Shown here: one piece after another, positions 10,230-20,883 of the stretch
Numbering within the stretch: position 1 is the first letter of the stretch
Layout of the letters: every line of letters starts with the position of its first letter
From: Prorocentrum cordatum
Taxonomy: Eukaryota > Sar > Dinophyceae > Prorocentrales > Prorocentraceae
Assembly (NCBI GenBank): GCA_963575745.1
Contig: CAUYUJ010009868.1
Location: 117,110 to 181,109 of the forward strand
Length of the DNA: 64,000 nucleotides
Reading direction: 5' to 3'
Notes under the pieces: model-generated
Seen by the model: only the letters and a program-made list of their open reading frames with translations
Told to the model about the DNA's origin: nothing
Databases searched by the model: none
Translations under genes and position numbers: made by a program

Positions 10230-11085
10230 AGTGATCGGAGTAACTGCGGCTTCAGGGTCTCTTGGGAGGCCCTCGGCGGTCTCTTCGCGGTATTTGTGGG
10301 TCCTCCTGGGGCTTCACGGCGCTTCACCGCAATCAGCGTTGTTGGGGTGTCTCGGGAGCCTCTTAGAGGCAGTTTTGAAGCCTCGTGACGGTCTCTTGGG
10401 GGGGCTTTCGGCGGGCTCTTGGCGGTATTTGTTGGTCCTCTTGGGGCCTGGGGCCTGACGTTGTTGGTCTTCTTGGGGCCTCACGGGAGCTTATTGGGGC
10501 GTCTTGGGGGTGTCTTGGAGAGTCTCTTGGGGTCTCTTTCGGGGTCCTGGGCGCCTTCTGGGGCGGAGGGCTCGATTTCTCAGTTCTCGGTTCCCTTCTT
10601 GAGCCCTTCTTGGGCCCGTCTTGGGGCCTCTTGGTCCGCCTTGGGCGGCACTTGGGCCGTCTGGGGGGCGCTCTTGGGCCGCTCCGGGGCCGTCTTGGGA
10701 GCCTCGTGGGCCGTCTTGGAGCAGTCTTGAAGGCCTCTTGGGCCCTCTTGGAGCGTCCGGAAGCCAAAAGGCCAGAACGCAAAAAACATAGAAAAACAAA
10801 TGAAAATCAACGATTTTGGCGACTTGGGGCCCTCTTCGGAGGCCTCTTGTCGTCTTGGAGGCCTCTTGGGCTGTCTTGGGGCCATCTGGGGCGTCTTCGG
10901 GCGATCTTTGGCCGTCTCGGGCCTCTCTTGGACCGTCTAGAAAGCTTCTCGGGGCCCTCTTGGACCGATCTGGAGCCCTCGTGGGCTCCGAAACAGAACT
11001 CCGGCATCTCTGACCCGACCTTGCCGGGACCTTGCCGCGGCCTTGCCGGGGACTTGCCGGGGACTTGCCGGGGTACTTTTCGTCC
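10230..11085. repeat. Degenerate CTTGGGGCCTC-type repeat block, copy 1
   Basis: Irregular repetition of GTCTTGGGG, GCCTCTTGGGG and GCCGTCTTGG elements, roughly 20-30 bp apart. An A-rich patch at about 10770-10815 contains ACGCAAAAAAC and AAACAAATGAAAATCAACGA. The end, 11020-11075, is a purer repeat of ACCTTGCCGGGG. The same order, including the A-rich patch, recurs at 35166-35960, so it is a dispersed family and not just simple sequence. Confidence 0.75.
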
Positions 11086-11399
11086 GGGGACCCCCAGGGG
11101 CCGCCCCGCGCTCGCGAACTAGAAATACTGTTAACCAGGTACCGGAGATCTTAGCACGCCCTGGCGACAATCATAGGTTGTCCTAGCTTATTTTCTATGT
11201 GTCCGGGTGAAAGCGTGTCCGTTTTTTCCAGTTGTCGTCTCTAGCTTTCCTGGGCTGCGTGGCGCCATTGCAGCTCCTTTACACTTGAAACCTTTTTTCC
11301 AAACCCTCCTTGGTTGGGTATTCGTTTTGAATAGAGTGGTGTGGTCGCGTCCTCCTCCTCCTCCTCCCGCCTCCCGCCTCCTCCTGCCCTCTCTTCGCC

Positions 11400-13385
11400 G
11401 ACGATGGGGGCTGCGATCTGCGAAACTGTCGCCACTTTCGAGGGCTGCTGGTGGGTCCTGCGGAGTGAGGCACCGCGCAGATCTGAGCGGGACCTCGCCC
11501 GTGCTGGGGGGCTGCGATCTGCGAAACGTCGCCACTTTCGAGGGTGTGGTGGGTCCTGCGGGGTGAGGCACCGCGCAGTTCTGAGCGGACCTCGCCGTGC
11601 GTGGGGCTGCGGCTTGCGGAAACTGTCGCCACTTTCGAGGGCTTCTTGTGGGTCCAGCGGAGGGAGGCACCGCGCAGATCTGAGCGGGACCTCGCCGTTC
11701 CTGGGGGGCTGCGATCTGCGAAATTGTCGCCACTTTCGAGGGCTGCTGGTGGGTCCAGCGGGGTGAGGCACCGCGCAGATCTGAGCGGGACCTCGTCGTC
11801 CCTGGGGGGCTGCGATCTGCGAAGCTGTCGCCACTCTTGAGGGCTGCTGGTGGGTCCTGCGGAGTGAGGCACCGCGCAGATCTGAGCGGGACCTCGCCGT
11901 GCCTGGGGGGCTGCGATCTGCGAAACTGGCGCCACTTTCGTGGGCTGCTGGTTGGGTCCTGCGGAATGAGGCACAGCGCAGATCTGAGCGGGTCCTCGCC
12001 GTGCCTGGGGGGCTGCGATCTGCGAAGCTGTCGCACTCTTGAGGGTGCTGGTGGTCCAGCGGAGAGAGGCACGCGCAGATCTGAGCGGGACCTCGCCGTT
12101 GCCCTCGGGGGTTGCGATCTGCGAATTGTCGCCACTTTCGAGGGCTGCTGGGGGTCCTGCGGAGTGAGGCACCGCTCCGTTCTGAGCGGGACCTCGTCCG
12201 TCCCTGCGGGGCTGCGATCTGCGAAACTGTCGCCACTTTCGATGGCTGCTGGTGGGTCCTGCGGAGTGAGGCACCGCGCAGATCTGAGCGGGACCTCGCC
12301 GTGCCTGTGGGGCTGCGATTTGGGAAACTGTCGCCACTTTCGAGGGCGGAGCGGAGGGAGGCACCGCGCAGATCTGAGCGGGACCTCGCCGTTCCTGGGG
12401 GGCTGCGATCTGCGAAATTGTCGCCACTTTCGAGGGTTGCTGGTGGGTCCAGCGGAGTGAGGCACCGCGCAGATCTGAGCGGGACCTCGCCGTCCCTGAG
12501 GGGCTGCGATCTGCGAAGCCACTTTCGAGGGCATCTGGTGGGTCCTGTGGAGTGAGGCACCGCGCAGATCGGAGCGGGACCTCGCCGTGCCTGGTGGGCT
12601 GCGATCTGCGCAACTGTCGCCACTCTTGAGGGCTGCTGGTGGGTCCTGCGGAGTGAGGCGCCGCGCATATCTGAGCGGGACCTCGCCGTGCTTGGGGGGC
12701 TGCGATCTGCGATTTTGTCGCCATTTGCGAGGGCTGCTGGTGGGTCCTGCGAGTGAGGCTCCCGCGCAGATCTGATCGGGACCTCGCCGTGCCTGGGGGG
12801 CTGCGATCTGCGGAACTGTCGCCACTTTCGAGGGCTGCTGGTGGGTTCCCGCGGAGTGAGGCACCGCGCAGATCTGAGCGGGACCTCGCGTGCGGGGGGC
12901 TGCCTGCGAACTGTCGCCACGGGCGAGGGCTGCTGCCCGCGGAGCGATCAGGCGAAACTTGTGAAACTTGTACTAGCGCCACTTTCGAGGGCTGCTGGTG
13001 GGTCCAGCGGAGTGAGGCACCGCGCGGATCTGAGCGGGACCTCGCCGTCCCTGGGTTTCTGCGATCTGCGAAACTGGCGCCACTTTCGAGGGCTGCTGGT
13101 GGGTCCAGCGGAGTGAGGCACCGCGCGGATCTGAGCGGGACCTCGCCGTCCCTGGGTTTCTGCGATCTGCGAAACTGGCGCCACTTTCGAGGGCTGCTGG
13201 TGGGTCCAGCGGAGTGAGGCACCGCGCGGATCTGAGCGGGACCTCGCCGTCCCTGGGTTTCTGCGATCTGCGAAACTGGCGCCACTTTCGATGGCTGCTG
13301 GCGGGTCCAGCGGAGTGAGGCACCACGCAGATCTGAGCCGGACTTCGCCAATCCTGGGGGGCTGCGAGCCTCACGAATGCCGCTC
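11400..13385. repeat. 101-bp satellite array, about 20 copies
   Basis: The unit runs from GGGGGGCTGCGATCTGCGAA through CTGTCGCCACTTTCGAGGGC and GGTGGGTCCTGCGGAGTGAG to GCACCGCGCAGATCTGAGCG and GGACCTCGCCGTG. The last clean copies start at 13051, 13152 and 13253, giving a period of 101 bp. Copies differ by substitutions and small indels. Most carry an AGATCT (BglII) site. The minus strand contains almost no stop trinucleotides, so all three minus frames stay open for about 560-710 codons. I treat those frames as artefacts of the repeat. Confidence 0.95.
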
Positions 13386-13488
13386 GCAGAAGTATATGCG
13401 CCCATGTTACGTCATGACCTTTGTACAACGTGTCCCAGGCTACTCGTGCCCCGCATTGCGCAGGGTTTGGGTATATCGCCAGGGTAAT

Positions 13489-13583
13489 TCCCAACCATCC
13501 TGTGGTGTTGGGTCCTTGTTTTGAAGAGTCGGCGCCCCGCGTTCTCCTCCTGCCTCTTTCCTCCTCCTCCGCCCATCATCATT

Positions 13584-13662
<79 letters not shown>

Positions 13663-13799
13663 GCATCAGCATCAGCATCAGCATCAGCATCAGCATCATC
13701 ATCATCACCACACCTCCACATCACAATCATCACCAACATCATCCTGTCATCCATCATCATCATCATCATCAGATCATCATCATCATCAGCACCACCATC

Positions 13800-13852
<53 letters not shown>

Positions 13853-13853
13853 G

Positions 13854-13912
<59 letters not shown>

Positions 13913-15160
13913 GGCAGCAGCATCATCATCAGCATCAGCATCACCATCATCATCACCACCACAGTACAGCGTTTCGTGGCCCCATAGGGAGTTCCACCCA
14001 AGGCCCCAGGGGGGGGGGGGCACATGCGTCCGCCACACTGTCGTGGCCCCATAGGGAACTCCACCTGAGGCCCCAGCGGGGGTGGCCACATGCGCCCGCC
14101 ACACCCAGTATAGCGTTCCGTGGCCCCATGGGGAGCTCCACCCGAGGCCCCAGTGGGGGTGGCCACATGCGTCCGCCAGACCCAGTACAGCGTTTCGTAG
14201 CCCCGTAGGGAACTCCACCTAAGGCCCCAGGGGGGGTGGCCACATGCGTCGGCCTCACCCATTGTAGCGCTTCGTGGCCCCATAGGGGGCTCCACCCAAG
14301 GCCCCAGGGGGGGTGGCCACATGCGTCTGCCACACCCATGTCGGCACACCGCTCACGCGTTTTGTGGCTTTACAGGGGGCTCCACCTAAGGCCCCAGTGG
14401 GGGTGGCCACATGCGTCCGCCACACCCAGTACAGCGTTTCGTGGCCCCATCAGGTGTGGCCCCATAGGGAGCTCCACCCAAGGCTCCAGTGGCGGTGGCC
14501 ACGTGCGTCCGCCACACCCAACACAGCGTTTCGTGGCCCCAGATGGAGCTCCACCCAAGGCCCCAGAGGGGGTGGCCACATGGGTCCGTCACAGCCAGTA
14601 CAGCGTTTCGTGGCCCCATAGGGAGTTCCACCTACGGCCCTATTGGGGATGGCCGCATGCGCCCGCCACACCCAGTACAGCGTTTCGTGGTCCCGTAGGG
14701 AGCTCCACCTAAGGCCCCAGTGGGGGTGGCCACATGCGCCCGCCACACCCAGTGCAGCGCTTCGTAGCCCCATAGGGAGCTCCACCCAAGGCTCCAGTGG
14801 GGGTGGCCGCCTCCTCCGCCACACGCAGTGCAGCGTTTCGTGGCCCCATAGGGAGCTCCACCCAAGGCCCCAGTGGGGGTGGCCACATGCGTCCGCCACA
14901 CCCAGTACAGCGTTTCGTGGCCCCATATGAAGCTCCACCTAAGGCCCCAGTGGGGGTGTCCACATGCGTCCGCCACGCCCAGCACACCGTTTCGTGGCCT
15001 TATAGGGAGCTCCACCGAAGGTTACACATGTCGGCGCACCCTTCGCTCGGTTCGTGGCTCCATGCGGATCGCCACCGAAGAAATTATTCACAATTGCGGT
15101 GCTCACAACTGCATGTGGTGGGGTCTTTCGCCAGGATATGTTTCTGTTTTCCCAGCTCTT
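13489..15160 (+). repeat. Composite repeat unit 1 (head, CAT tract, 77-bp array, tail)
   Basis: The head at 13489-13542 includes CCATCCTGTGGTGTTGGGTC and GGCGCCCCGCG. A short CT-rich stretch leads into a CAT microsatellite from about 13575 to 13960. Then come about 13 tandem monomers, from about 13965 to 15020, with the core TTTCGTGGCCCCATAGGGAG and the linker CCACATGCGTCCGCCACACC; adjacent copies at 14826 and 14903 give a 77-bp period. The tail at about 15085-15150 reads ATTCACAATTGCGGTGCTCA and then TTTCGCCAGGATA. Poly-Asp, poly-His and poly-Met frames over the CAT tract are artefacts. Confidence 0.9.
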
Positions 15161-15512
15161 CTTATTTGCCATGCGATAGCAAAAGTTATGTCATGTGTTT
15201 CCTGATTTCCTCTGTTAGCCTTCCTGGGTCCGAGGCGCCGCCAGTGCAGATTCCGCACGTTGATTTGAATTAGGTTATGTATTTGTGTCTACAGATACAT
15301 GAATATAAAATATACGAAAGCACACAACGTTTTTTTGTTTGTACAGGCTGTTGCAACAGTGATGATAAGTACGGAAGCCACTGCAGATTCCCCGCACGTA
15401 GAATCCTTATTTAAAATCGCCACGACACGGGGCCCTTATACACACCGAATATATGGATGGGGTATCAGCCAGCAATGAATGCCGGCCGCCTGAGTTATCT
15501 CAAATTTAACCA
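15161..15512. other. Spacer between units 1 and 2, with a dispersed-repeat fragment
   Basis: It contains TAGCCTTCCTGGGTCCGAGG near 15213, related in the opposite orientation to the 9040-10150 family. A relatively AT-rich stretch (15260-15345) and a second short match (AGCCACTGCAGATTCC near 15376) follow. No gene is seen. Confidence 0.5.
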
Positions 15513-15621
15513 TAATTCCCAAGCGTCCTGTGGTGTTGGGTCTTCGTTTTGAAGAGACAGCGCCCCGCGTTTCCTCCTCCTTTCTCCTCCCTCCTCCCCT
15601 CCTCTCATCTTCATCATCATC

Positions 15622-15673
<52 letters not shown>

Positions 15674-15704
15674 GCATCAGCATCAGCATCAGCATCATCA
15701 TCAG

Positions 15705-15742
<38 letters not shown>

Positions 15743-17710
15743 GCATCATCATCATCGTCGTCATCGTCGTCGCCATCATCATCATCAACATCATCATCCA
15801 GTGGCACAGTTCGCACGCGTCCCCGCCATTCGTTTCGGCACACCCCTCACATGCTCCGTGGCCACATAGGAGCTCCGCCGAAGGTCCCAGTGGCACAGTT
15901 CGCATGTGCCCCCGCCGTTCATTTCGGCCCACCCCTCACACGTTTCCTGGCCCCATAGGAGCTCCGCCGAAGGTCCCAGTGGCACAGTTCACATGCGCCC
16001 CCGCCGTTGATTTCGGCCCACCCCTCACACGTTTCGTGGCCCCATAGGAGCTCCGCCGGAGGTCCCAGTGGCACAGTTTGCATGCGTTCCCGCCGCTCAT
16101 TTCGGCGCACCCCTCACACGTTTCGTGGCACTATAGGAGCTCAGCCGAAGGTCCCAGTGGCACAGTGCGCATGCGTCCCCGCCATTCAGTTCGGCCCACC
16201 CATCACACTTTCCGGGGCCCCACAGGGCCTCCGCCGAAGGTCCCAGTGGCAGAGTTCGCATGCGTCCCCGCCATTCATTTTGGCCCCCCCCCCCCCCCCC
16301 CCCGTGGTGGCCCCATAGGAGTTGGCGAAGGTCCCAGTGGCACAGTTCGCATGCGTCCCCGCCATTCATTTCGGCACCCCCTCACACGTTTCGTGGCCCC
16401 ATAGGAGCTCCGCCGAAGGTCCCAGTGGCACAGTTCGCATGCGTCCGCGCCTTTCATTTCGGCACACCCCTCACACGTTTCGTGGCCCCATAGGAGCTCC
16501 GCCGAAGGTCCCAGTGGCACAGTGCGCATGCGTCCCCGCTACTCATTTCGGCACGCCCTTCGCACGTTCCGTGGCCCCATAGGAGCTCCGCCGAAGGTCG
16601 CAGTGGGACAGTCCGCATGCGTCCCCTCCATTGATTTCGGCACACCCCTCACACGTTTCGTGGCACTATAGGAGCTCAGCCGAAGGTCCCAGTGGCACAG
16701 TTCGCATGCGTCCCCCGCCGTTCAGTTCGGCCCACCCCTCGCACGTTTCGTGGCCCCATAGGAGCTCCGCCGAAGGTCCCAGTGGCACAGTTCGCATGCG
16801 TCCAAGTCATTCATGTCGGCCCACCCTCACACGTTTCGTGGCCCTATAGGAGCTCAAGGTCACAGTGGCACAGTCCGCATGCGTCACCGCCGTTTATTTC
16901 GGCGCACCCCTCACACGTTTCGTGGCCCCATAGGAGCTCCGCCGGAGGTCCCAGTGGCGCAGTCCGCATGCGCCCCCGCCATTCATGTCGGCCCACCCCT
17001 CACACGTTTCGTGGCCCCACAGGAGCTCCGCTGGAGGTCCCAGTGGCATGTTTGCATGCGTTCCCGCCGCTCATTTCGGCGCACCCCTCACACGTTTCGT
17101 GGCCCCATAGGAGCTCCGCCGGAGGTCCCAGTGGCGCAGTCCGCATGCGCCCCCGCCATTCATGTCGGCACGCCCCTCGCGCGTTTCGTGGCCCCATAGG
17201 GTCTTCGCCGAAGGTCTCAGTGGCGCAGTTCGTACGCGTCACCGCCATTCAGTTCGGCCCACCCCTCGCACTTTTTGTGGCCCCACAGGAGCTCCGCCGA
17301 AGGTCCCGGAGGCACAGTCCGCATGCGTCCCCGCCATTCATGTCGGCTCACCCTCGCACGTGTCGTGGCCCTATAGGAGCTCCGCCGAAGGTCCCAGTGG
17401 CGCAGTCCGCATGCGCCCCCGCCATTCATGTCGGCACACCCCTCAAACGCTTCGTGGCCCCATAAGAGCTCCGCCGAAGGTCCCAGTGGCACAGTCCGCA
17501 TGCGTCCCCGCCATTCATTTCGGCACGCCCCTCGCGCAATTCGTGGCCCCATAGGGAACTCCACCGAAGGTTCCCGTGGCGCAGTCCGCGTGCGTCTCCC
17601 TCGCCCAGTGCAGCGTTTCGTGGCTCCATATGGAGCGCCGAAGGTCCCAGTGGCGCAGTCCGCATGCGTCTCCCTCACCCAGCACAGTGTTTCGTGGCCC
17701 CATAGGGAGC

Positions 17711-17831
17711 TCCCCAGTAGGGCTTGCGGATGCAGCTGGGGCAGTTTGCTGCGCGCGCGAAGCGGCGCAGGAGGGAGGCGACGGCCCTCGCCGGGGAGTT
17801 GGACTTCACCGAGCTTATCCGCGAGGCTTGA
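17711..17831 (+). pseudogene. 3' end of a captured ORF in composite unit 2
   Basis: In frame this reads GLRMQLGQFAARAKRRRREA, then TALAGELDFTELIREA and a stop. It matches the better-preserved copy at 21665-21855 almost residue for residue, including the stop and the sequence beyond it. I do not recognise the parent protein. The downstream sequence common to both copies (GAGCGGCCCGCCCGAG, then CGTCTCTCGACGGTCTGAC) looks like a shared 3' untranslated region. Confidence 0.55.
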
Positions 17832-17894
17832 TCTAAGGAGCGGCCCGCCCGAGCCTAGCCGTCTCTCGACGGTCTGACCAATTTTTTGGCCTCG

Positions 17895-18325
17895 CGCCGC
17901 GGGCGACCAGCGCGCGTCGCTGGGGCCTCCTCGGGGCGACCAGCGCGCGTCGCAGGAACTCCGTATTGCGTTCTGCCCAGCGCCTCGCTCGCCTTTCGTC
18001 GCTCTGCCCAGCGGCAAGAGCCTTGCCCGCTATCAGCCAGCCAGCTGGCTCTTTCTGCTCCGCGCAGCGGGCGACCCGCGCGCGTCGCTGGGGCCCCTCC
18101 GGGGCGACCAGCGCGCGTCGCGGGGACTCCGTGCTGCGTTCTGCCCAGCGCCTCGCTCGCCCGTCGTCGCTCTGCCCAGCGGCGAGAGCCTTGCCCGCTA
18201 TCAGCCAGCCAGCTGGCTCTTTCTGCTCCGCGCAGCGGACGACCCGCGCGCGTCGCTGGGGCCCCTCTGGGGCGACCTGCGCGCGTCGTGGGGACTCCGC
18301 GCTGCGCTGCGCCCGCGGCTTTGGA
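17895..18325. repeat. 168-bp tandem repeat within composite unit 2
   Basis: CGCGCGTCGCTGGGGCC recurs at 17911, 18079 and 18247, a period of exactly 168 bp. The unit includes GCTCTGCCCAGCGGC and CAGCCAGCCAGCTGGCTC. The equivalent place in unit 4 (about 21915-22170) holds about one and a half copies. Confidence 0.85.
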
Positions 18326-18811
18326 CTTTTGAGTGCGCGGGCAAAGAGGGAGTGCAAGAAGGGGAGGAAGCGGGCGCGATCCTCGCGGGGGGGCGCGCCG
18401 ACATTGGCGTCGCGGCGCGCGGGCGATGCCGTCGGGGGGCCCCGGGGAAGTTTGCGGCGGCCACGCCCAGCGTCACGAGTACTCAGAGGCAGTCATTCTC
18501 AAACTATTGACGTTCATATACAATTACACCATGCTTTGTCATACTCGCATTCATGCGCGTAGACTCGTTCGCGCGCAGGTTCGTTCACAGTCAGACGCGC
18601 TCGCGCTCAGATTCACCCGCGCTCAGTCTCACTACGTACTCAGACTCAGATCGATCGTTTTCGTTCGCGTTGTGTACCACGCCACTCATTTCGGCGCACC
18701 CCTAGCGCGGTTCGTTGCCTCATAGGGATCACCACCGAAAAAGTGAATCAACATTGCGGTATTGACGCCTGCATATGGTTGTCATCAGGCTAATAATTTT
18801 CCAGTTTTTTT

Positions 18812-20862
18812 CCCCAACCATCCTGTGGTGTTGGGTCCTCGTTTTGAAGAGACGGTCCCCGCGTTTGGTTCCTCCTTTCCTCCTCCTCCTCCTCCTCCTC
18901 CTCCTCCTCCTCCTCCTCCTCATCCTTCCTCCTCCTTCCTCCCCCTCTCTCCTCCTCCCTCTCCTCTCCTCCCCTCCTCCTCCGCCCTCATCGTCGGGTC
19001 GTCCCTCGTCGTGGTGTGAGTCGTTCCTCGTGGTGTGAGTCGTTCGGGCGCCTCGTCCTGGTGTGAGTCGTTCGGGCCCGGAGCCTCTTGGAGGCCTTTT
19101 GGGGCGTCTTGGGGGCCTCTTGGCGGCCCCAGGGGCTTCTAGGAGCGTCTTGGGTGCCTTGGGGGAGCCTCTTCGGGCCTCTTGGGAGCCTCTTGGAGGC
19201 CGTTTGGGGCGTTTTGGGGGCCTCTTGGCGGCCCCAGGGGCTTCCAGGAACGTCTTGGGTGCCTCGGAGGAGCCTCTTGGGGCCTCTTGGGGCCTCTTGG
19301 GGGCCTCTTGGGGGCATCTTGGGGGCCTCTTGGAGGCCTCTTGGGGCCTCTTGGGGCTCTTTGGGAAGGGTCTGGGAGGGATCTTGGGGCCATCTTTCGG
19401 GCGATCGATCACAGATGGGGCGAGCACTTTTCTCCTCCCCCCCGTCGGGGCCAGAATCCTCGTGAGGGGTGTCGAATTTTAGCCCTCCCAGGAGTCGAAA
19501 AAGACCCCTCCAACGACCCGCGAAACCCCCTCTCCAGGTCCAGGGGGAGGGGGTAGGGGGAGGGGTAAGCCCCTCCCCGAAGGGGAAAAAGGGGGTTGAG
19601 AACAGAGAGAGCTCGCTAAACCACTCACGCCCAAAGGGCTGGTGGGATTTGGCACTGTCACCTACCCAGCACAGCGTTTCGTGGCCCCACAGGGAGTTCC
19701 ACCGAAGCCCCCCGTGGGGCCGCCCGCATGCGTCCACACGCTCAATTTGGCGTTTACACTGACCCAGTATAGCGCTTCGTGGCACAATAGGGAGCCCCGC
19801 CGAAGCCCACAATGGGACCGCCCGCGTGCGCACCCACACCCAACTTGGCATTGCCACCCACCCAGTATAGCGCTTCGTGGTCCCATAGGGAACCCCACCG
19901 AAGCCCCCAGTGGGACCGTCCGCATGCGTCCCCCGCACATGATCTGGCATTTTCACCCGCCCAGTACAGCGCTCCGTGGCCCCATACGGAACTCCACCGA
20001 AGCCCCCAATGGGACCGCCCGCGTGCGTCCACAATGCCCAATTTGGCATTTTCACCCGCCCAGTACAGCGCTTCGTGGCACAATAGGGAACCCCACCGAA
20101 GCCCCAGTGGGACCGCCCGCATGCGTCCCCCACAGGGAGCTCAACCGAAGCCTCCATTGGGACCGCCCGCAGGCCTCCCCCCCCGCCCAATTTGGCATTT
20201 TCGCCCACCCAGTACAGCGCTCCGTGGCCTCATAGGGAACCCCACCGAAGCCCCCAGTGGGGCCGCCCGCATGCGTCCCCCGCACATGATTTGGTATTTT
20301 CACCCACCTGGTACAGCGCTCCGTGGCCCCATACGGAACTCCACCGAAACCCCCAATGGGACCGCCCGCGTGCGTCCACAATGCCCAATTTGGCATTTTC
20401 GCCCGCCCAGTACAGCGCTTCGTGGCACAATAGGGAACCCCACCGAAGTCCCAGTGGGACCGCCCGCATGCGTCCCCCACAGGGAGCTCAACCGAAGCCT
20501 CCATTGGGACCGCCCGCAGGCCTCCCCCCCCGCCCAATTTGGCATTTTCGCCCACCCAGTGCAGCGTTTCGTGGCCTCATAGGGAACCCCACCGAAGCCC
20601 CCAGTGGGGCCGCCCGCATGCGCCCTCCACACCTGATTTGGCATGTGCGCCCACCCTTTGCAACGCTTCGCGGCCCCATGGGGGGTTCCACCGAAACCCC
20701 AAATGGGGCCGCCCGCGTGCGTCCCACACGCCGAGTTCGGTATTTTCACCCACCCAGTACATCGTTTCGTGGCCTCATCGGGAATTTCATCGAAAAATAT
20801 ATTCACAATTGCGGTGCCCACAATTTCATCTGGTTGTGTCTTTCGCCAGGATAATATATGTT
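18812..20862 (+). repeat. Composite repeat unit 3 with a ~347-bp higher-order repeat
   Basis: The head at about 18815-18868 is followed by a CTC tract to about 18990 and a CTTGGGGCCTC block (19060-19400, copy 2 of that family). A unique stretch runs to about 19660. Monomers then run to about 20780 with the core CAGTACAGCGCTTCGTGGC and the linker GGGACCGCCCGCATGCGTCC. The stretch starting at CATGATCTGGCATTTTCACC (19938) recurs at about 20285, so four-monomer blocks are themselves duplicated with a period near 347 bp. The tail at about 20795-20855 reads ATTCACAATTGCGGTGCCCA and then TTTCGCCAGGATAAT. It runs directly into the head of unit 4. Confidence 0.88.
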
Positions 20863-20883
20863 TCTCCTGGTTTCATATTTAGT

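Larger units (their letters stand above)
15513..18804 (+). repeat. Composite repeat unit 2 (89-bp array plus a captured segment)
   Basis: The head at about 15513-15570 is followed by a CT-rich stretch and a CAT microsatellite to about 15795. About 20 monomers run to about 17710. Their core is TTTCGTGGCCCCATAGGAGC, with CCGCCGAAGGTCCCAGTGGC; starts at 16441 and 16530 give an 89-bp period. A run of 20 C lies at 16285-16304. A unique segment (17711-18660) follows, then one last partial monomer near 18695. The tail, at about 18740-18790, reads ACATTGCGGTATTGACG and then ATCAGGCTAAT. The same unique segment occurs inside unit 4. Confidence 0.9.

Noticed and set aside
11188-13405. A 700-residue Arg/Ser/Pro-rich protein on the minus strand
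   Set aside because: All three frames are open because the 101-bp satellite lacks stops on that strand. The peptide is only the translated repeat.
13521-14349. Poly-His, poly-Ser, poly-Asp and poly-Met proteins
   Set aside because: These are the six readings of the CAT microsatellite in composite unit 1; the same holds for 15530-15930.
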